Assembly: GCA_035505095.1 (NCBI GenBank)
Contig: DATJRE010000397.1
Location: forward strand, 1 to 31,689
Reading direction: 5' to 3'
DNA: 31,689 nucleotides
DNA from: JOPF133 sp035505095
Lineage (GTDB): Bacteria > Acidobacteriota > Terriglobia > Bryobacterales > Bryobacteraceae
The notes under the pieces are model-generated. The model was not told the origin of the DNA, searched no databases, and worked only from the letters and a program-made list of their open reading frames with translations. Every line of letters starts with the position of its first letter. The stretch's first letter is position 1. Position numbers and translations under genes: made by a program. Shown here in pieces: positions 1 to 9,000 of the stretch.

Positions 1-2
1 CA

Positions 3-560
3 CTAGCGCCGCCGCGCGCGCCACTCCTCCGCCGTGATTTCCCAGATCTCCGTTGGAAGTGTGCCGCACACGTACTTGCCCTGCTCTACCGCAATCACCC
101 GCATACCCTGCTTTTCGGAAATCCGCCGCGACGCGGTGTTCACCACCGCTTTGGGCGCCCGCAGCACCGCGCGGCCGAGCACGTTGAACCAGTAATCGGT
201 AACCGCCTCGACCGCTTCGCTCATCAGCCCCCGCCCCTGCCAGGGCAGACCGATCCAGAAGCCGCGATTCTTCTTCTCGCTTTTCCGAAGCGTAATCGAG
301 CCGATCAGGGGGCCGGCGCGGCTCTTCAAACGCAGCGACCAGTGCCACTCGTCGCCGCGCGCCATGGCGGGAAGCGCCTGGTCGCGATAGTAGGTCAACG
401 CGCCATCCTCGGGAAACGGCCAGGGGACCACCGCTGCAAGGTAGCGCACAATCTCCCACTGCGGAAACAGCTTCTGGGCCTCGGCCGCATCGGCCAGTTC
501 CAGGGGGCGCAGGAGCAGGTGGGGCGTCTCCAGCGTGGGGATGGGGCGCTCCGCGCTCAT
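3..560 (-). CDS. GNAT-family N-acetyltransferase (RimJ/RimL-like)
   Basis: The 185-residue protein fits the GNAT fold of the RimJ/RimL type, which transfers an acetyl group from acetyl-CoA to an amine, often a protein N-terminus. The opening TPHLLLRPLELADA is the usual first strand and helix. RGFWIGLPWQGRGLMSEAV holds the acetyl-CoA-binding Q-G-R-G loop, and NTASRRISEKQGMRV matches the family's N-x-x-S-x-x-x-x-x-K-x-G segment. Its start overlaps the stop of the upstream SDR gene by 4 bases, so the two are probably co-transcribed and translationally coupled. The substrate cannot be told from sequence. The gene is complete, with its stop at the window edge. Confidence 0.85.
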   Translation of the reverse strand: MSAERPIPTLETPHLLLRPLELADAAEAQKLFPQWEIVRYLAAVVPWPFPEDGALTYYRDQALPAMARGDEWHWSLRLKSRAGPLIGSITLRKSEKKNRGFWIGLPWQGRGLMSEAVEAVTDYWFNVLGRAVLRAPKAVVNTASRRISEKQGMRVIAVEQGKYVCGTLPTEIWEITAEEWRARRR

Positions 561-1384
561 ATCTTCTGCACGCGGCGCAGGGTATAAAGCTCCGGCTTCA
601 TGTTCTCCTGTTCCAGCCGGCGCCAGTCGTCATTGATGTGAATCAGCTTGCCGCTGATGTGGTTGGAGCGGTCGGAGGCCAGAAACAAGGCGAGCTGGAT
701 TTGTTTTTCGGGAGCCACGCCGCCGGTGATGCGGACCTGCTCGGCGCCGGCGATCTCACGGGCCCCCGCGCGCTCCTCGCCGGCGTGCAGGATTTCGTCG
801 GTCATGTGGGTATAGGCGCCGCCCGGGGAAATGCAGTTCACCTGAATATTGTGGTCGCGGACCTCCTCTGCCAGGCACTCGGCAAAGCGCACCAGGCCTG
901 CTTTGGAAGCGGCGTAAGCGCCGAAATTGGGCCGCGACTGGCTGGAGCCGCCGCCGGCGATCAGCACGATTTTGCCGCTGCGCTTCTCGATCATGGCGGG
1001 CAGCACCGCGCGGCAGGCATTGGCTGCGCCAATCAGGTTGATTTCGATCGTCTCGTTCCAGACCTGCGGACGCGTGGAAAGCAGCGGGCCGATGGGCCCC
1101 TGCACGCCGGCGGCGGCGATCAGGATATCCAGGGGTCCCCCGAACACCACGCGCAGGCGCTCCACGGCGGCGCTAAGCTGCTCCAGGTCGCGGACGTCGG
1201 CGCGGATGCGGAAAGCATTGCCGCCAGCCTGCTCGATTTCGAGCTTGGCCAGGTCCAGCTCCGGCTGGCTGCGCGCCAGCAGGCCAACCCGCGCCCCGGC
1301 TTGCGCGAATCCCAGCGCCAGGCGCTTTCCGATGCCGCGGCTTCCTCCAGTGATCAACACGTTCTTGTCGCGAAGCGGATTCAT
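557..1384 (-). CDS. SDR-family NAD(P)-dependent oxidoreductase
   Basis: This is a classical short-chain dehydrogenase/reductase of 275 residues. The cofactor-binding TGGSRGIG motif lies near residue 12, an NAG-like segment reads AAAGVQG, and the catalytic Tyr and Lys sit in YAASK with a Ser-rich strand just before (GGGSSQS). The post-catalytic segment VNCISPGGAYTHM is typical of the family. The C-terminal part ends in an approximately 20-residue extension rich in charged residues. The gene is first in a minus-strand pair with the acetyltransferase. An ATTGTA on the plus strand at 1433-1438 (TACAAT on the minus strand) could be its -10 box, but no convincing -35 is seen. Substrate unknown. Confidence 0.88.
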   Translation of the reverse strand: MNPLRDKNVLITGGSRGIGKRLALGFAQAGARVGLLARSQPELDLAKLEIEQAGGNAFRIRADVRDLEQLSAAVERLRVVFGGPLDILIAAAGVQGPIGPLLSTRPQVWNETIEINLIGAANACRAVLPAMIEKRSGKIVLIAGGGSSQSRPNFGAYAASKAGLVRFAECLAEEVRDHNIQVNCISPGGAYTHMTDEILHAGEERAGAREIAGAEQVRITGGVAPEKQIQLALFLASDRSNHISGKLIHINDDWRRLEQENMKPELYTLRRVQKI

Positions 1385-1547
1385 CGGTAAGTTGGCGCGC
1401 GCACCGGCGCCGGGCGACGGGGCCCAACTGCGATTGTAATCTGCTTTGCCGTGTCTCGGGCGTGTAAAAGCACAACCACCGGCTGGGGCAGGCCAAGGTC
1501 GCGCCGGCCGGCGTGGACCCGCTAACCCCCGCCCGCTCGCAGATCGT

Positions 1548-1553
1548 TATAAT
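1548..1553 (+). promoter_or_regulatory. Candidate -10 box of the greA promoter
   Basis: A perfect TATAAT stands 27 bases before the chosen greA ATG, in an otherwise GC-rich stretch. No good -35 hexamer is seen 16-18 bases upstream, so this is only a partial promoter call. Transcription from here would start inside the longer reading frame that opens at 1446, which supports the downstream start for greA. Confidence 0.5.
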
Positions 1554-1580
1554 GTGACCTGGGGTAGCTGTTCCCGTTCC

Positions 1581-2051
1581 ATGACCGACATCAAAAAGAA
1601 GCTTCAGGATGAGATCAGTACGCTCGAATACGAGTTGCACGTGGAGTTGCCTAAAGAAATCCTGAAGGCACGGGCCCACGGCGACCTGAGCGAAAATGCC
1701 GAGTATCACGCAGCCAAGGATCGCCAGGGGTTTGTCAACGCCCGCCTCGGCCAGTTGCGCAAACGCCTCGCCGAAGTATCCATGATCGACTTTACGAAGA
1801 TTCCCCATGACCGCGTAGGGTTGGGGTCGAAGGTGGTGGTTCTGGACACCAGGCGCGAAGAGGAGATCACCTATAATCTGGTGACCAGCGAAGAAGCCGA
1901 CGCCGCCAACGGGAAAATCTCGACTACCTCGCCGATCGGCCGCGCGCTGCTGGGCAAGGAAGAAGGCGACACCGTGCGGGTGCAAAGCCCGGGCGGCGTC
2001 AAGGAACTGGAAATCCGCAAATTGACCACTATCCACGATGCGGGCGAGTAA
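1581..2051 (+). CDS. greA: Transcription elongation factor GreA
   Basis: GreA rescues backtracked RNA polymerase by stimulating cleavage of the nascent transcript. The 156-residue protein has the expected length. An N-terminal antiparallel coiled coil carries the signature GDLSENAEYHAAKDRQ, which includes the acidic tip residues that enter the polymerase secondary channel. It is followed by an FKBP-like C-terminal domain with SPIGRALLGKEEGDTV. The reading frame is open from 1446, but the extra N-terminal residues are Pro/Gly/Arg-rich and unlike GreA, and a TATAAT lies at 1548, so ATG 1581 is preferred. The phosphatidyltransferase gene starts 3 bases after the stop, which suggests one transcript. 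Confidence 0.95.
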   Translation: MTDIKKKLQDEISTLEYELHVELPKEILKARAHGDLSENAEYHAAKDRQGFVNARLGQLRKRLAEVSMIDFTKIPHDRVGLGSKVVVLDTRREEEITYNLVTSEEADAANGKISTTSPIGRALLGKEEGDTVRVQSPGGVKELEIRKLTTIHDAGE

Positions 2052-2054
2052 ATT

Positions 2055-2687
2055 ATGACTGTTACCCGTTCGATTGGGGTGGTCTGCGGCGCCATCATCG
2101 ATCGCATCGTCCGCTGGCTGGCGCTGTCCAGAATCCACCCCAACGTGCTCACGTTTCTGGGCCTGGTGATCAACATCGCGGCCGCCTGGCTGTTTGCGCA
2201 GGGTAAGTTTCTGGGGGCCGGGATTGTGGTGATCGGCGCCGGCCTCTTTGACATGGTGGACGGGCGGGTGGCCCGCGAAACCGGCCAGGTGACGCGCTTC
2301 GGTGGGTTCTTCGATTCGGTGGTGGACCGCTATTCCGACCTGGCGCTGTTCTTTGGCCTGCTGGTCTACTACGCCACCATCAACCGGTTCTTCTACATTG
2401 TGCTCACCGCCATTGTGATGACCGGTTCGGTGATGGTGAGCTACACCCGGGCGCGCGCCGAAAACGCCATCCCCAAGTGTAAGGTGGGATTTCTGGAGCG
2501 CCCCGAACGGGTAGTGCTCATCATCATCGGCGCGCTGTTCGACCGCATGGCGGCGGTGCTGTGGGTGATTGCGGTGTTGTCCAACCTCACCGTGATTCAC
2601 CGGATGATCTACACCTTCCGGGAAGCCAAGCACCTGGAAGATGCCCAGCTCCGTCTGGCCAAAGAGCACGCCGGCCCGCGGGCGTAG
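2055..2687 (+). CDS. CDP-alcohol phosphatidyltransferase family membrane protein
   Basis: This integral membrane enzyme family joins a CDP-activated lipid to an alcohol. The complete CAP signature D-x2-D-G-x2-A-R-x8-G-x3-D-x3-D is present from FDMVDGRVAR to GGFFDSVVDRYSD, about residues 73-100. Several hydrophobic segments follow (LALFFGLLVYYA, FYIVLTAIVMTGSVMV, VVLIIIGALF, LWVIAVLSNLTV), matching the usual six-helix layout. The product is 210 residues. The N-terminal SRIHPNVLTFLGLVIN is typical of phosphatidylglycerophosphate and phosphatidylinositol-phosphate synthases. Which alcohol is used cannot be decided here. It lies 3 bases behind greA. It ends in a charged cytoplasmic tail. Confidence 0.9.
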   Translation: MTVTRSIGVVCGAIIDRIVRWLALSRIHPNVLTFLGLVINIAAAWLFAQGKFLGAGIVVIGAGLFDMVDGRVARETGQVTRFGGFFDSVVDRYSDLALFFGLLVYYATINRFFYIVLTAIVMTGSVMVSYTRARAENAIPKCKVGFLERPERVVLIIIGALFDRMAAVLWVIAVLSNLTVIHRMIYTFREAKHLEDAQLRLAKEHAGPRA

Positions 2688-2782
2688 GGCACCGCCGCCG
2701 CACGCCGCGCAGGCCGCGGCCGCAGCCGCATGGGGCAGCCTTCCGCGCAGCTCAGCCGGCGCGCGGCCGGCGGCCAGCCTCT

Positions 2783-3232
2783 CTACTGCGGCCGCGGACG
2801 CTCGTTGAGGATCATCCACGAGGTGCCAAACTGGTCCCGCAGCATGGCAAACCGGAATGCGAAGAAAGTTTCCTGCATCGGCATGAAGACCTCACCGCCT
2901 TCCGAGAGCAGGGCGTAAATGCGCTCCGCCTCCGCGATGCTATCGACACCCAGCGAAAGATAGACGCTGCGCATGGGCTGGAAGCGATCGGGCGGGACGT
3001 CGCTGGCCAGCAGCTCCGTATCGCCGATAGTGATGCGGGCGTGCAGAACGGCATTCTGCATTTCGGGCGGCACGGCAGCCGGACCGGGCTGTTGGCCGTG
3101 GGTCATCAGCATGCCGATTTTCCCTCCCAGATGCTCTTCATAGAAGCGGAATGCCTGAGCGCAGTTGCCGCCGTAATTGAGATAGGTGTGCAGTTTCACG
3201 ACATAACGTTGATAGCAGCATTGCGGGGGCAT
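2783..3232 (-). CDS. VOC-family PhnB-like protein
   Basis: The protein resembles the PhnB branch of the vicinal-oxygen-chelate (glyoxalase/bleomycin-resistance) superfamily. LHTYLNYGGNCAQAFRFYEEHLGG is the family's characteristic opening, followed by HARITIGDTELLASD and a C-terminal strand FRFAMLRDQFGTSWMI. Enzymatic activity is usually unproven for PhnB-like proteins. The ATG at 3232 adds about 11 non-conserved residues. A GTG at 3199 would give the more usual start V-K-L-H-T-Y-L, and neither has a clear Shine-Dalgarno. The gene is convergent with the phosphatidyltransferase and divergent from the BlaI-like repressor. Confidence 0.85.
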   Translation of the reverse strand: MPPQCCYQRYVVKLHTYLNYGGNCAQAFRFYEEHLGGKIGMLMTHGQQPGPAAVPPEMQNAVLHARITIGDTELLASDVPPDRFQPMRSVYLSLGVDSIAEAERIYALLSEGGEVFMPMQETFFAFRFAMLRDQFGTSWMILNERPRPQ

Positions 3233-3268
3233 GTCAAAAGAGGCTTGGCGCGCCGCCCAAAATACCTC

Positions 3269-3298
3269 TTGACGGCTCCTACTACCGAGTAGTAGGAT
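3269..3298 (+). promoter_or_regulatory. Promoter of the BlaI/M56 operon
   Basis: TTGACG at 3269-3274 and TAGGAT at 3293-3298 are separated by 18 bases and read toward the BlaI-type gene starting at 3322. The palindromic operator lies between and partly over the two hexamers, which fits repression by steric exclusion of RNA polymerase. Confidence 0.6.
3277..3297. promoter_or_regulatory. Palindromic operator, probable BlaI-type binding site
   Basis: Two perfect 9-base arms, TCCTACTAC and GTAGTAGGA, flank a 3-base centre (CGA). BlaI/MecI-family repressors bind such dyads containing TACnnnnnGTA-like cores as dimers and usually repress their own operon. A lone half-site, AAGTAGTAG, recurs at about 3307-3315 between promoter and start codon and may be a second, weaker site. 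Confidence 0.7.
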
Positions 3299-3321
3299 CA
3301 GTCATGAAGTAGTAGAACGAT

Positions 3322-3723
3322 ATGCCGCAACCCAAGCTCAGCAAGCTCGAACTGCAAATCCTGGAAGCCCTGTGGGCCCAGGGAAAGGCCTCCATCCGCG
3401 AGATCCAGGAGGCCTTTCCGGAACCTCGCCCGGCCTATACCACGATTCAAACCACGGTTTACCGGCTGGAGGGAAAGAAGGCCGTGCGCCGCGTGCGCAA
3501 GATCAGCAATGCGCACATTTTTGAGCCGCTGGTGGCGCGCGACGTGACGCGGCACAAGCTGCTCGACGAAATTCTCAGCTTCTTCGGCGGGCGCGCGCAA
3601 CCCATGATGGCGCAACTGGCCGAAGCGGGGAAACTAACTCTCGAAGACGTGCGCGAACTCGAGAAAACCATCCGGAACCTGGACCAGCAACACAAGGCGG
3701 AAAGAAAGCGGGAATCCAAATGA
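3322..3723 (+). CDS. BlaI/MecI-family transcriptional repressor
   Basis: This 133-residue winged-helix protein matches the BlaI/MecI/CopY repressor family. LSKLELQILEALWAQGKASIREIQEAF is the first helices, and PAYTTIQTTVYRLEGKKAV is the recognition helix plus wing. The C-terminal half (VTRHKLLDEILSFFGG onward) is the dimerisation region normally cut after signalling by the partner M56 protease. Its stop overlaps the start of the M56 gene by 4 bases (ATGA), so repressor and sensor are coupled. The strong palindrome in its promoter suggests autorepression. A beta-lactam signal should not be assumed, since many such pairs in acidobacteria have no nearby beta-lactamase, and none is seen here. Confidence 0.92.
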   Translation: MPQPKLSKLELQILEALWAQGKASIREIQEAFPEPRPAYTTIQTTVYRLEGKKAVRRVRKISNAHIFEPLVARDVTRHKLLDEILSFFGGRAQPMMAQLAEAGKLTLEDVRELEKTIRNLDQQHKAERKRESK

Positions 3724-5885
3724 TCGGCGACCTGACCACGCATCTCTGGCAATCCACCCTGTTCGCACTGGCGGCAGGGGTTCTGACCCTGGCATTCCGC
3801 AACAACCGGGCCAAGGTCCGCTATGGGTTATGGCTGAGCGCTTCGCTCAAATTTTTCGTGCCGTTCGGATGGCTCGTTCGCCTGGGCAGCCGCCTGGGGT
3901 GGGCGCCGGTGGCGCACGGCATCGCCGCGCCGCAGGTCTCCTTCGCCATGGAGCGGATCGCCCAGCCGTTTGCGGAGCCGCTGCCATTGGCGTCCCCCGG
4001 GCCGGTCCCGGTCAATTGGACCCAGATCGCCATCGCCGGCTTGTGGGTCTGCGGGTGCGCGGCCATCGCGCTGCTGCGTTTGCGGCAGTGGAGACAGGTT
4101 CGGGCGGCAGTGCGCGCCAGCACTCCTCTAGACATCCCGGCAGCGGTCCAGGTTCGCTCGTCTCCGGCGCTGCTGGAACCGGGGGTGGTGGGGCTATTCC
4201 GGCCCGTCCTGCTGCTGCCTGAAGGCATTCCGGAGCGCCTGACGGCGGCGCAACTGGAGGCCGTGCTGGCCCACGAGTTGTGGCATGTCCGCCGCCGCGA
4301 CAATCTGTTCTCCGCGCTGCACATGGTGGTGGAAGGGATCTTCTGGTTCCATCCGCTGGTGTGGTGGATCGGGGCGCGGCTGGTGGAAGAGCGCGAGCGG
4401 GCCTGCGACGAAGGCGTGCTGAGTCTGGGCAACGAGCCGCGCACCTATGCCGATGCCATCCTTACTGTCTGCAAGCTGTACGTGGAATCGCCGCTGGTGT
4501 GTGTGTCGGGAGTGACCGGGGCCAATCTGAAGCGGCGGATCGAGGCGATCTTGACCAACCGCACCGGCGAGGGTCTGAATCGCGCCCGGAAATTCCTGCT
4601 GGCGGCGGCCGGGATGGCGGCGCTGGCGGGCCCGGTGGCGATTGGCGTGTTGATCGGTGTGGGCCATGCGCCCGCCATCCACGCTCAGTCACCGGCCGCC
4701 GATCCGCCGGCGCAGACCGCCCACGCGGCCTTGGCCGGCCCACAGGATGCACCGCCGGCGCAAGCCGCCGCCACGCCCACGGCAGCCGACAAGTTGTACC
4801 AAAACCGGCGCCTGATGGCCCTGCTGTTCGACCTCGACACCATGACTTCCGACGAGCAATCCCGCGCGCGGCAAAGCGCTACGGATTTCGTTCACAGGAT
4901 GCAGCCTGCCGACCTGGTAGCGCTGATGGCGGCGAGCCAAGGCGGAGTATCGGTAGTCGAGGACTTCACCGGCGACCAGGCGGCGCTGGCCTCGGCCATT
5001 GGGAAACTCAGCGGCGGAGACGATTCCTCGCCCGGTGAAGCCTTCCGGCTGACGCGCCTGGAAACGGCGGTGCGGCTGCTGGCGCCGCTTTCGGGGAAGA
5101 AGGCGCTGATCTATTTTTCGACCGGGATCGAGCAAGCCAAGGCTTACGAACCGGCGCAGTTGCAGGAGGTGATCGATGCCGCGGTCCGGGCGAACGTGGC
5201 GTTTTACCCGATGGATGCGAACGGGGTGGTTTCGCAGCCAGGCCCGCAGGTGGCCCGTCCGCCGGCCGAGCCATCCGCGCCCGCGGGCCTCTCGCAGGAA
5301 GAGTACGACCGCCGCAGGGCCTACGCGCAGGCGAATTTCGGTTCCGCTTCCAGCGCTAAGGGGCGGACGTACATCCGGTATGGCCCGCCGGACCAGATCG
5401 AAGACCGCGGCAGTGCGCCCGATTCCCCGCAGATCTGGCGCTATAACTACCTGGAGAACTTCCACAGCAACGTGGAGTTCGAGTTTTCGAAAGGCAACCG
5501 CGCCAATGGAGTGCGCATTAACTGGCCGCCGCCTTCGGCGACGTTTACTGGCACGCCGGGCGCCGGTGCTAATGGCGCCGCGGGGCTGCCGGGCCGCCAC
5601 GCTTCCATGGCGACTTATCCGGCGGGAGAAGTGCAGACGCTTTCGGTGCCGCTCGATTCGCTCACCGGCGAAGTCGACATCACCGCCCGGATCCAAATGC
5701 TTCCCACCCCTGGGATGGGCGCCGGCGCGGGCATGCGGGCCCTGGTTTCGGTGGACAGCAATCCGTCGGGTGTCTACCAGGCGAATTTCCTGCTGCAAGC
5801 CGGCTCCTATGTGTGCACGCTGAAAGTCACGGAGCAGGCTACCGGACAGACTTATGCGGAAACCATCGACTTCGAGGTGAAGTAA
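3720..5885 (+). CDS. M56-family (BlaR1-like) metallopeptidase fused to VWFA-type and GWxTD-type domains
   Basis: This 721-residue protein starts with a BlaR1/MecR1-like membrane peptidase. Hydrophobic helices occupy the first ~120 residues. The zinc motif HELWH is at residues 185-189, and ERERACDEGVL near 224-234 supplies the usual third ligand region. A last membrane segment lies at about 292-315. The sensor domain that follows is not a penicillin-binding domain. Residues ~360-500 (MALLFDLDTM, ALIYFSTGIE, NVAFYPMDANGV) resemble the VWFA-related domain common in acidobacteria. Residues ~525-610 (EYDRRRAYAQANF, RTYIRYGPPDQIEDR, IWRYNYL) resemble a GWxTD-type domain. The last ~90 residues look like a beta-sandwich. 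By family logic, an outside signal would activate the peptidase to cleave the BlaI-type repressor encoded just upstream. The ligand is unknown. Confidence 0.85.
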   Translation: MIGDLTTHLWQSTLFALAAGVLTLAFRNNRAKVRYGLWLSASLKFFVPFGWLVRLGSRLGWAPVAHGIAAPQVSFAMERIAQPFAEPLPLASPGPVPVNWTQIAIAGLWVCGCAAIALLRLRQWRQVRAAVRASTPLDIPAAVQVRSSPALLEPGVVGLFRPVLLLPEGIPERLTAAQLEAVLAHELWHVRRRDNLFSALHMVVEGIFWFHPLVWWIGARLVEERERACDEGVLSLGNEPRTYADAILTVCKLYVESPLVCVSGVTGANLKRRIEAILTNRTGEGLNRARKFLLAAAGMAALAGPVAIGVLIGVGHAPAIHAQSPAADPPAQTAHAALAGPQDAPPAQAAATPTAADKLYQNRRLMALLFDLDTMTSDEQSRARQSATDFVHRMQPADLVALMAASQGGVSVVEDFTGDQAALASAIGKLSGGDDSSPGEAFRLTRLETAVRLLAPLSGKKALIYFSTGIEQAKAYEPAQLQEVIDAAVRANVAFYPMDANGVVSQPGPQVARPPAEPSAPAGLSQEEYDRRRAYAQANFGSASSAKGRTYIRYGPPDQIEDRGSAPDSPQIWRYNYLENFHSNVEFEFSKGNRANGVRINWPPPSATFTGTPGAGANGAAGLPGRHASMATYPAGEVQTLSVPLDSLTGEVDITARIQMLPTPGMGAGAGMRALVSVDSNPSGVYQANFLLQAGSYVCTLKVTEQATGQTYAETIDFEVK

Positions 5886-5962
5886 GAGCGGCGGTGTGGA
5901 GCAAACGGGACAACCGATTGCGCCTCGCAGCCCATCCTTGTTGGCCGCCTCACCAGACGCCC

Positions 5963-5990
5963 GAGCGACTCACGGCTGCGCGAGTCGCTC
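5963..5990. terminator. Stem-loop between convergent genes, possible bidirectional terminator
   Basis: GAGCGACTC at 5963-5971 and GAGTCGCTC at 5982-5990 form a perfect 9-base stem with a 10-base loop. It sits between the end of the M56 gene (5885) and the end of the sensor kinase (6060), the only gap between two converging transcripts. No T-run follows on either strand, so intrinsic termination is plausible but not proven. Confidence 0.45.
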
Positions 5991-6059
5991 CAGCCGCGCA
6001 TTCGGTCGTGGGGCGGTCGAATTTCAAAAAGAAGCACCTTGCGGGGGGCGCCGCCGGAA

Positions 6060-9000
6060 CTATCCGCCCTCGCCGGGTGTTGCAGGCGAATGCGCAACGG
6101 GTTGCCCATTTGTGCCCGGAAGGGTGTCCGCAGCGGCTTGGATTGCCGCAAAGAGTTCCCTCTGATTCACCGGCTTCGACACATAACCATCCATTCCAGC
6201 GGCCAGGCAGACATCCCGGTCGCCGCTCATGGCGTGTGCGGTCATGGCGATGATCGGAATGTGAGATGCCGATTGGCGCTCGCGTTGGCGTACTCGCCGG
6301 GCAGCCTCCAGACCATCCATCACCGGCATCTGCACGTCCATCAGAACGATGTCGAAGCTTTCCTGCTCCATGGCAAGCAGGGCGGCCTCGCCGTCCCCTA
6401 CGAGAGCCACGCAATGGCCTTTCTTCTCCAACAAACGGCGCGCGAACAACTGGTTCACCGGATTGTCTTCGGCTACCAGGATACGCAACCCACGCGACCG
6501 TCGTTCCGGCAACGTGATGCCCGGGTTTGCCGGCGCCCCATCGGTGGAACCGCCGGTTGCGGTTTCCTGACGGGACCGCCCCAAGCCCAGGGCTTGCCAC
6601 AGATCCCGCCCGCGGACCGGCTTGGTGAGGACCGCGGCCCCTCCGGGAGCTTCGTGGCGCTGCGCCAGGATTGGCGTCATCACAATGATTCGAGGGGCAA
6701 GCGGCTCCGCGGCGATTTTCCCGGCCACCTCCCAACCCGACACGCCGGGCATTTCGGCATCCAGCAAAACCGTAAAAAAGGTACCTGGTGCGGCCGCCCG
6801 CAGCAGCGCCAGCGCTTCGGTCCCGTCCGCGGCCTCGGCTGCCTCCAGCCCCCACCGGCGCAGCAGCCCCGCAAGAACCTTCCGGCAGGTACGATTATCG
6901 TCGGCGACTAGCACGCGCCGGTTCTCAGAGGCCAAGGGGCCGGCAGCCAGCCACGAATTGCCGGCAGTCTCTTCCACCGCGGCGATGGGCACCCGGAAGT
7001 AGAAGGTGCTTCCTTCTCCCTCACGGCTCTCAACCCACATCCGGCCTCCCATCATTCGGACAAAACCAGCCGAGATGGTCAGGCCCAGCCCGGTGCCCCC
7101 AAATCGGCGGGTGGTTGACGCATCGGCTTGAGAAAAGGGCTGGAAGATTCTCTCGACGGTCTTCGGAGCCATTCCGATTCCGGTGTCACGCACGGAGAAA
7201 CAGACATTGCGCTGGTCCCCTTCCACACCGCCAACCGAGGTTGAAACGACCACTTCGCCCCGCTCGGTGAATTTCAGCGCGTTGCCGATCAGGTTGGTCA
7301 GAACCTGCCCAAGCCGCAGGCGATCGGCAGCCACCAGGGGAGGCACTTCCGGCGCGATGTCCAGCACCAGCTCTAGATTCTTCTGGTACGCGCGGACGGC
7401 GTGAATGCGGGTCATCTCCTCCAGGAACTCCGGCAACGAAAATTCCAGCGAATCCAGCTCAATTTTGCCGGCTTCGATCTTGGAAAAATCCAGGATGTTA
7501 TCGATCAGTCCCAACAATGCGGTGGCCGATGAATGGGCCATTTCCAGGTACAATTTCTGGTCCTGGTTGAGTTCCGAATCGAGGGTCAAAGCGATCATCC
7601 CTAATACGCCGTTCATGGGGGTGCGAATCTCGTGGCTCATGTTGGCCAGAAACTGGCTCTTGGCCCGGCTGGCGGCCACAGCCTCGTTTTTGGCGAGATT
7701 CGTTTCCTGGGTTCTCACCTCCACCAGTCGTTCCAGTTCCTGCCGCCGCGCGCGTGCCCGCCGCGTCTTCCACCGGTAAGCCGCGGCGAGCAGAAGGGTG
7801 GCTACCCCCAGGACAGCCAACCGGAACGGAACGGTTTGGTAGAAGTGCGGCAGCATTACGAAGGCCATGGCCGCTTCACTGGTCAGGCCATCGGCGTTTT
7901 CACTCACCACATGAAACCGGTATTTGCCGGGTGGAATGTTGGTGTAGTCGGCCGTTCGCCGCGCTCCTGCGTCAACCCAACTGCTGTCGATGCCATCCAG
8001 CCAGTAATGGAACTGAAGCTGCCGCGGCGCCACGAAATCGATGGCCGTGTAGGTGAATTCGATCCTTCCATCACCCGGCGGGAAGCGCTGTTCGCCGGCC
8101 TGGGGAAGCGCCGCCTGTCCACTGATTTTGGCTGCCTCGATGAGAGTGGCCGGCGCGCCACCCTCGCGGGGCAGCCGGGCCGGATCGAGCAGCACGGCGC
8201 CGCCCAGGCAGGCGAACACCAACTCGCCCGTGTCGCGCTTCCATGCCGAAGGTTGGGTGTCCCCGCTGCATTCGTTGCTGCGCAGGCCGTCGGTTGTGTC
8301 ATAGACGTGAACGCTCATCCGGCTAATCCGCCCTTCGGCCAAGGCTTCGAATTGGGCTTTGGAGACCCGGCCGATGCCACGATTGGTGCTGAGCCAAAGA
8401 TCGCCGCCATGCTCCAGGCCGGAGTAGACTACATTGTCGTTCAGGCCCTGCTGTTTGCCCGCCCAGAAGACCTTGCCCTCTCGCAAGCGCCCCAACCCAT
8501 AGCCGGCGCTGCCCAGCCACAGCGTGCCCATAGCATCTTCGTAGACCCAGTCCACCCGCGGCCCGTATCCGTTGCGCTCTTTGGCGGTCTCGTAATTGGT
8601 AAAGCGGCCCTGGCGGAAATGGCTCAAGCCACTGCCGGTCCCCATCCAAAGGGATCCATCGCGCGCTTGGGTGATCGCCAGGACGGTATTGGAGGGCAGC
8701 CCGTCTCGAGTGGTGTAGAGCCGCTCAATGGAGTTGTCCTGGAGCCGGTACAGTCCCCTGGTGGTGCCCACCCACATCTCCCCCTCGCGGGTTTCGAAAA
8801 TCTGCGCCGGCATTTTACCCGCGCCCAGCGGGATGCTCCGGAAGCGCCCGCCATCCAACCGGTTCAACGCGCCGTCGCCGGTGCCCACCCAAAGCTTTCC
8901 GGTACGTGCGCTCTGCCACAAGGACAACACCGCATCGCTGCTGAGACCGTCGGCAGTGGTGAAGGTGCGCAGGCGCCCGTCCTGGTACCGGTTCAGGCCC

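Noticed and set aside
2756..2772. GC-rich hairpin (GCCGGC twice) after the phosphatidyltransferase gene
   Set aside because: Such self-complementary GC hexamers are frequent in this DNA, and no T-run follows.
1173..2819. Long minus-strand reading frame over greA and the phosphatidyltransferase
   Set aside because: It is antisense to two clearly recognised genes and its product is Arg/His/Gln-rich without motifs; open only because of high GC.
3720..5885. Beta-lactam resistance sensor
   Set aside because: No penicillin-binding domain follows the M56 part and no beta-lactamase gene lies nearby, so a resistance role is not supported.
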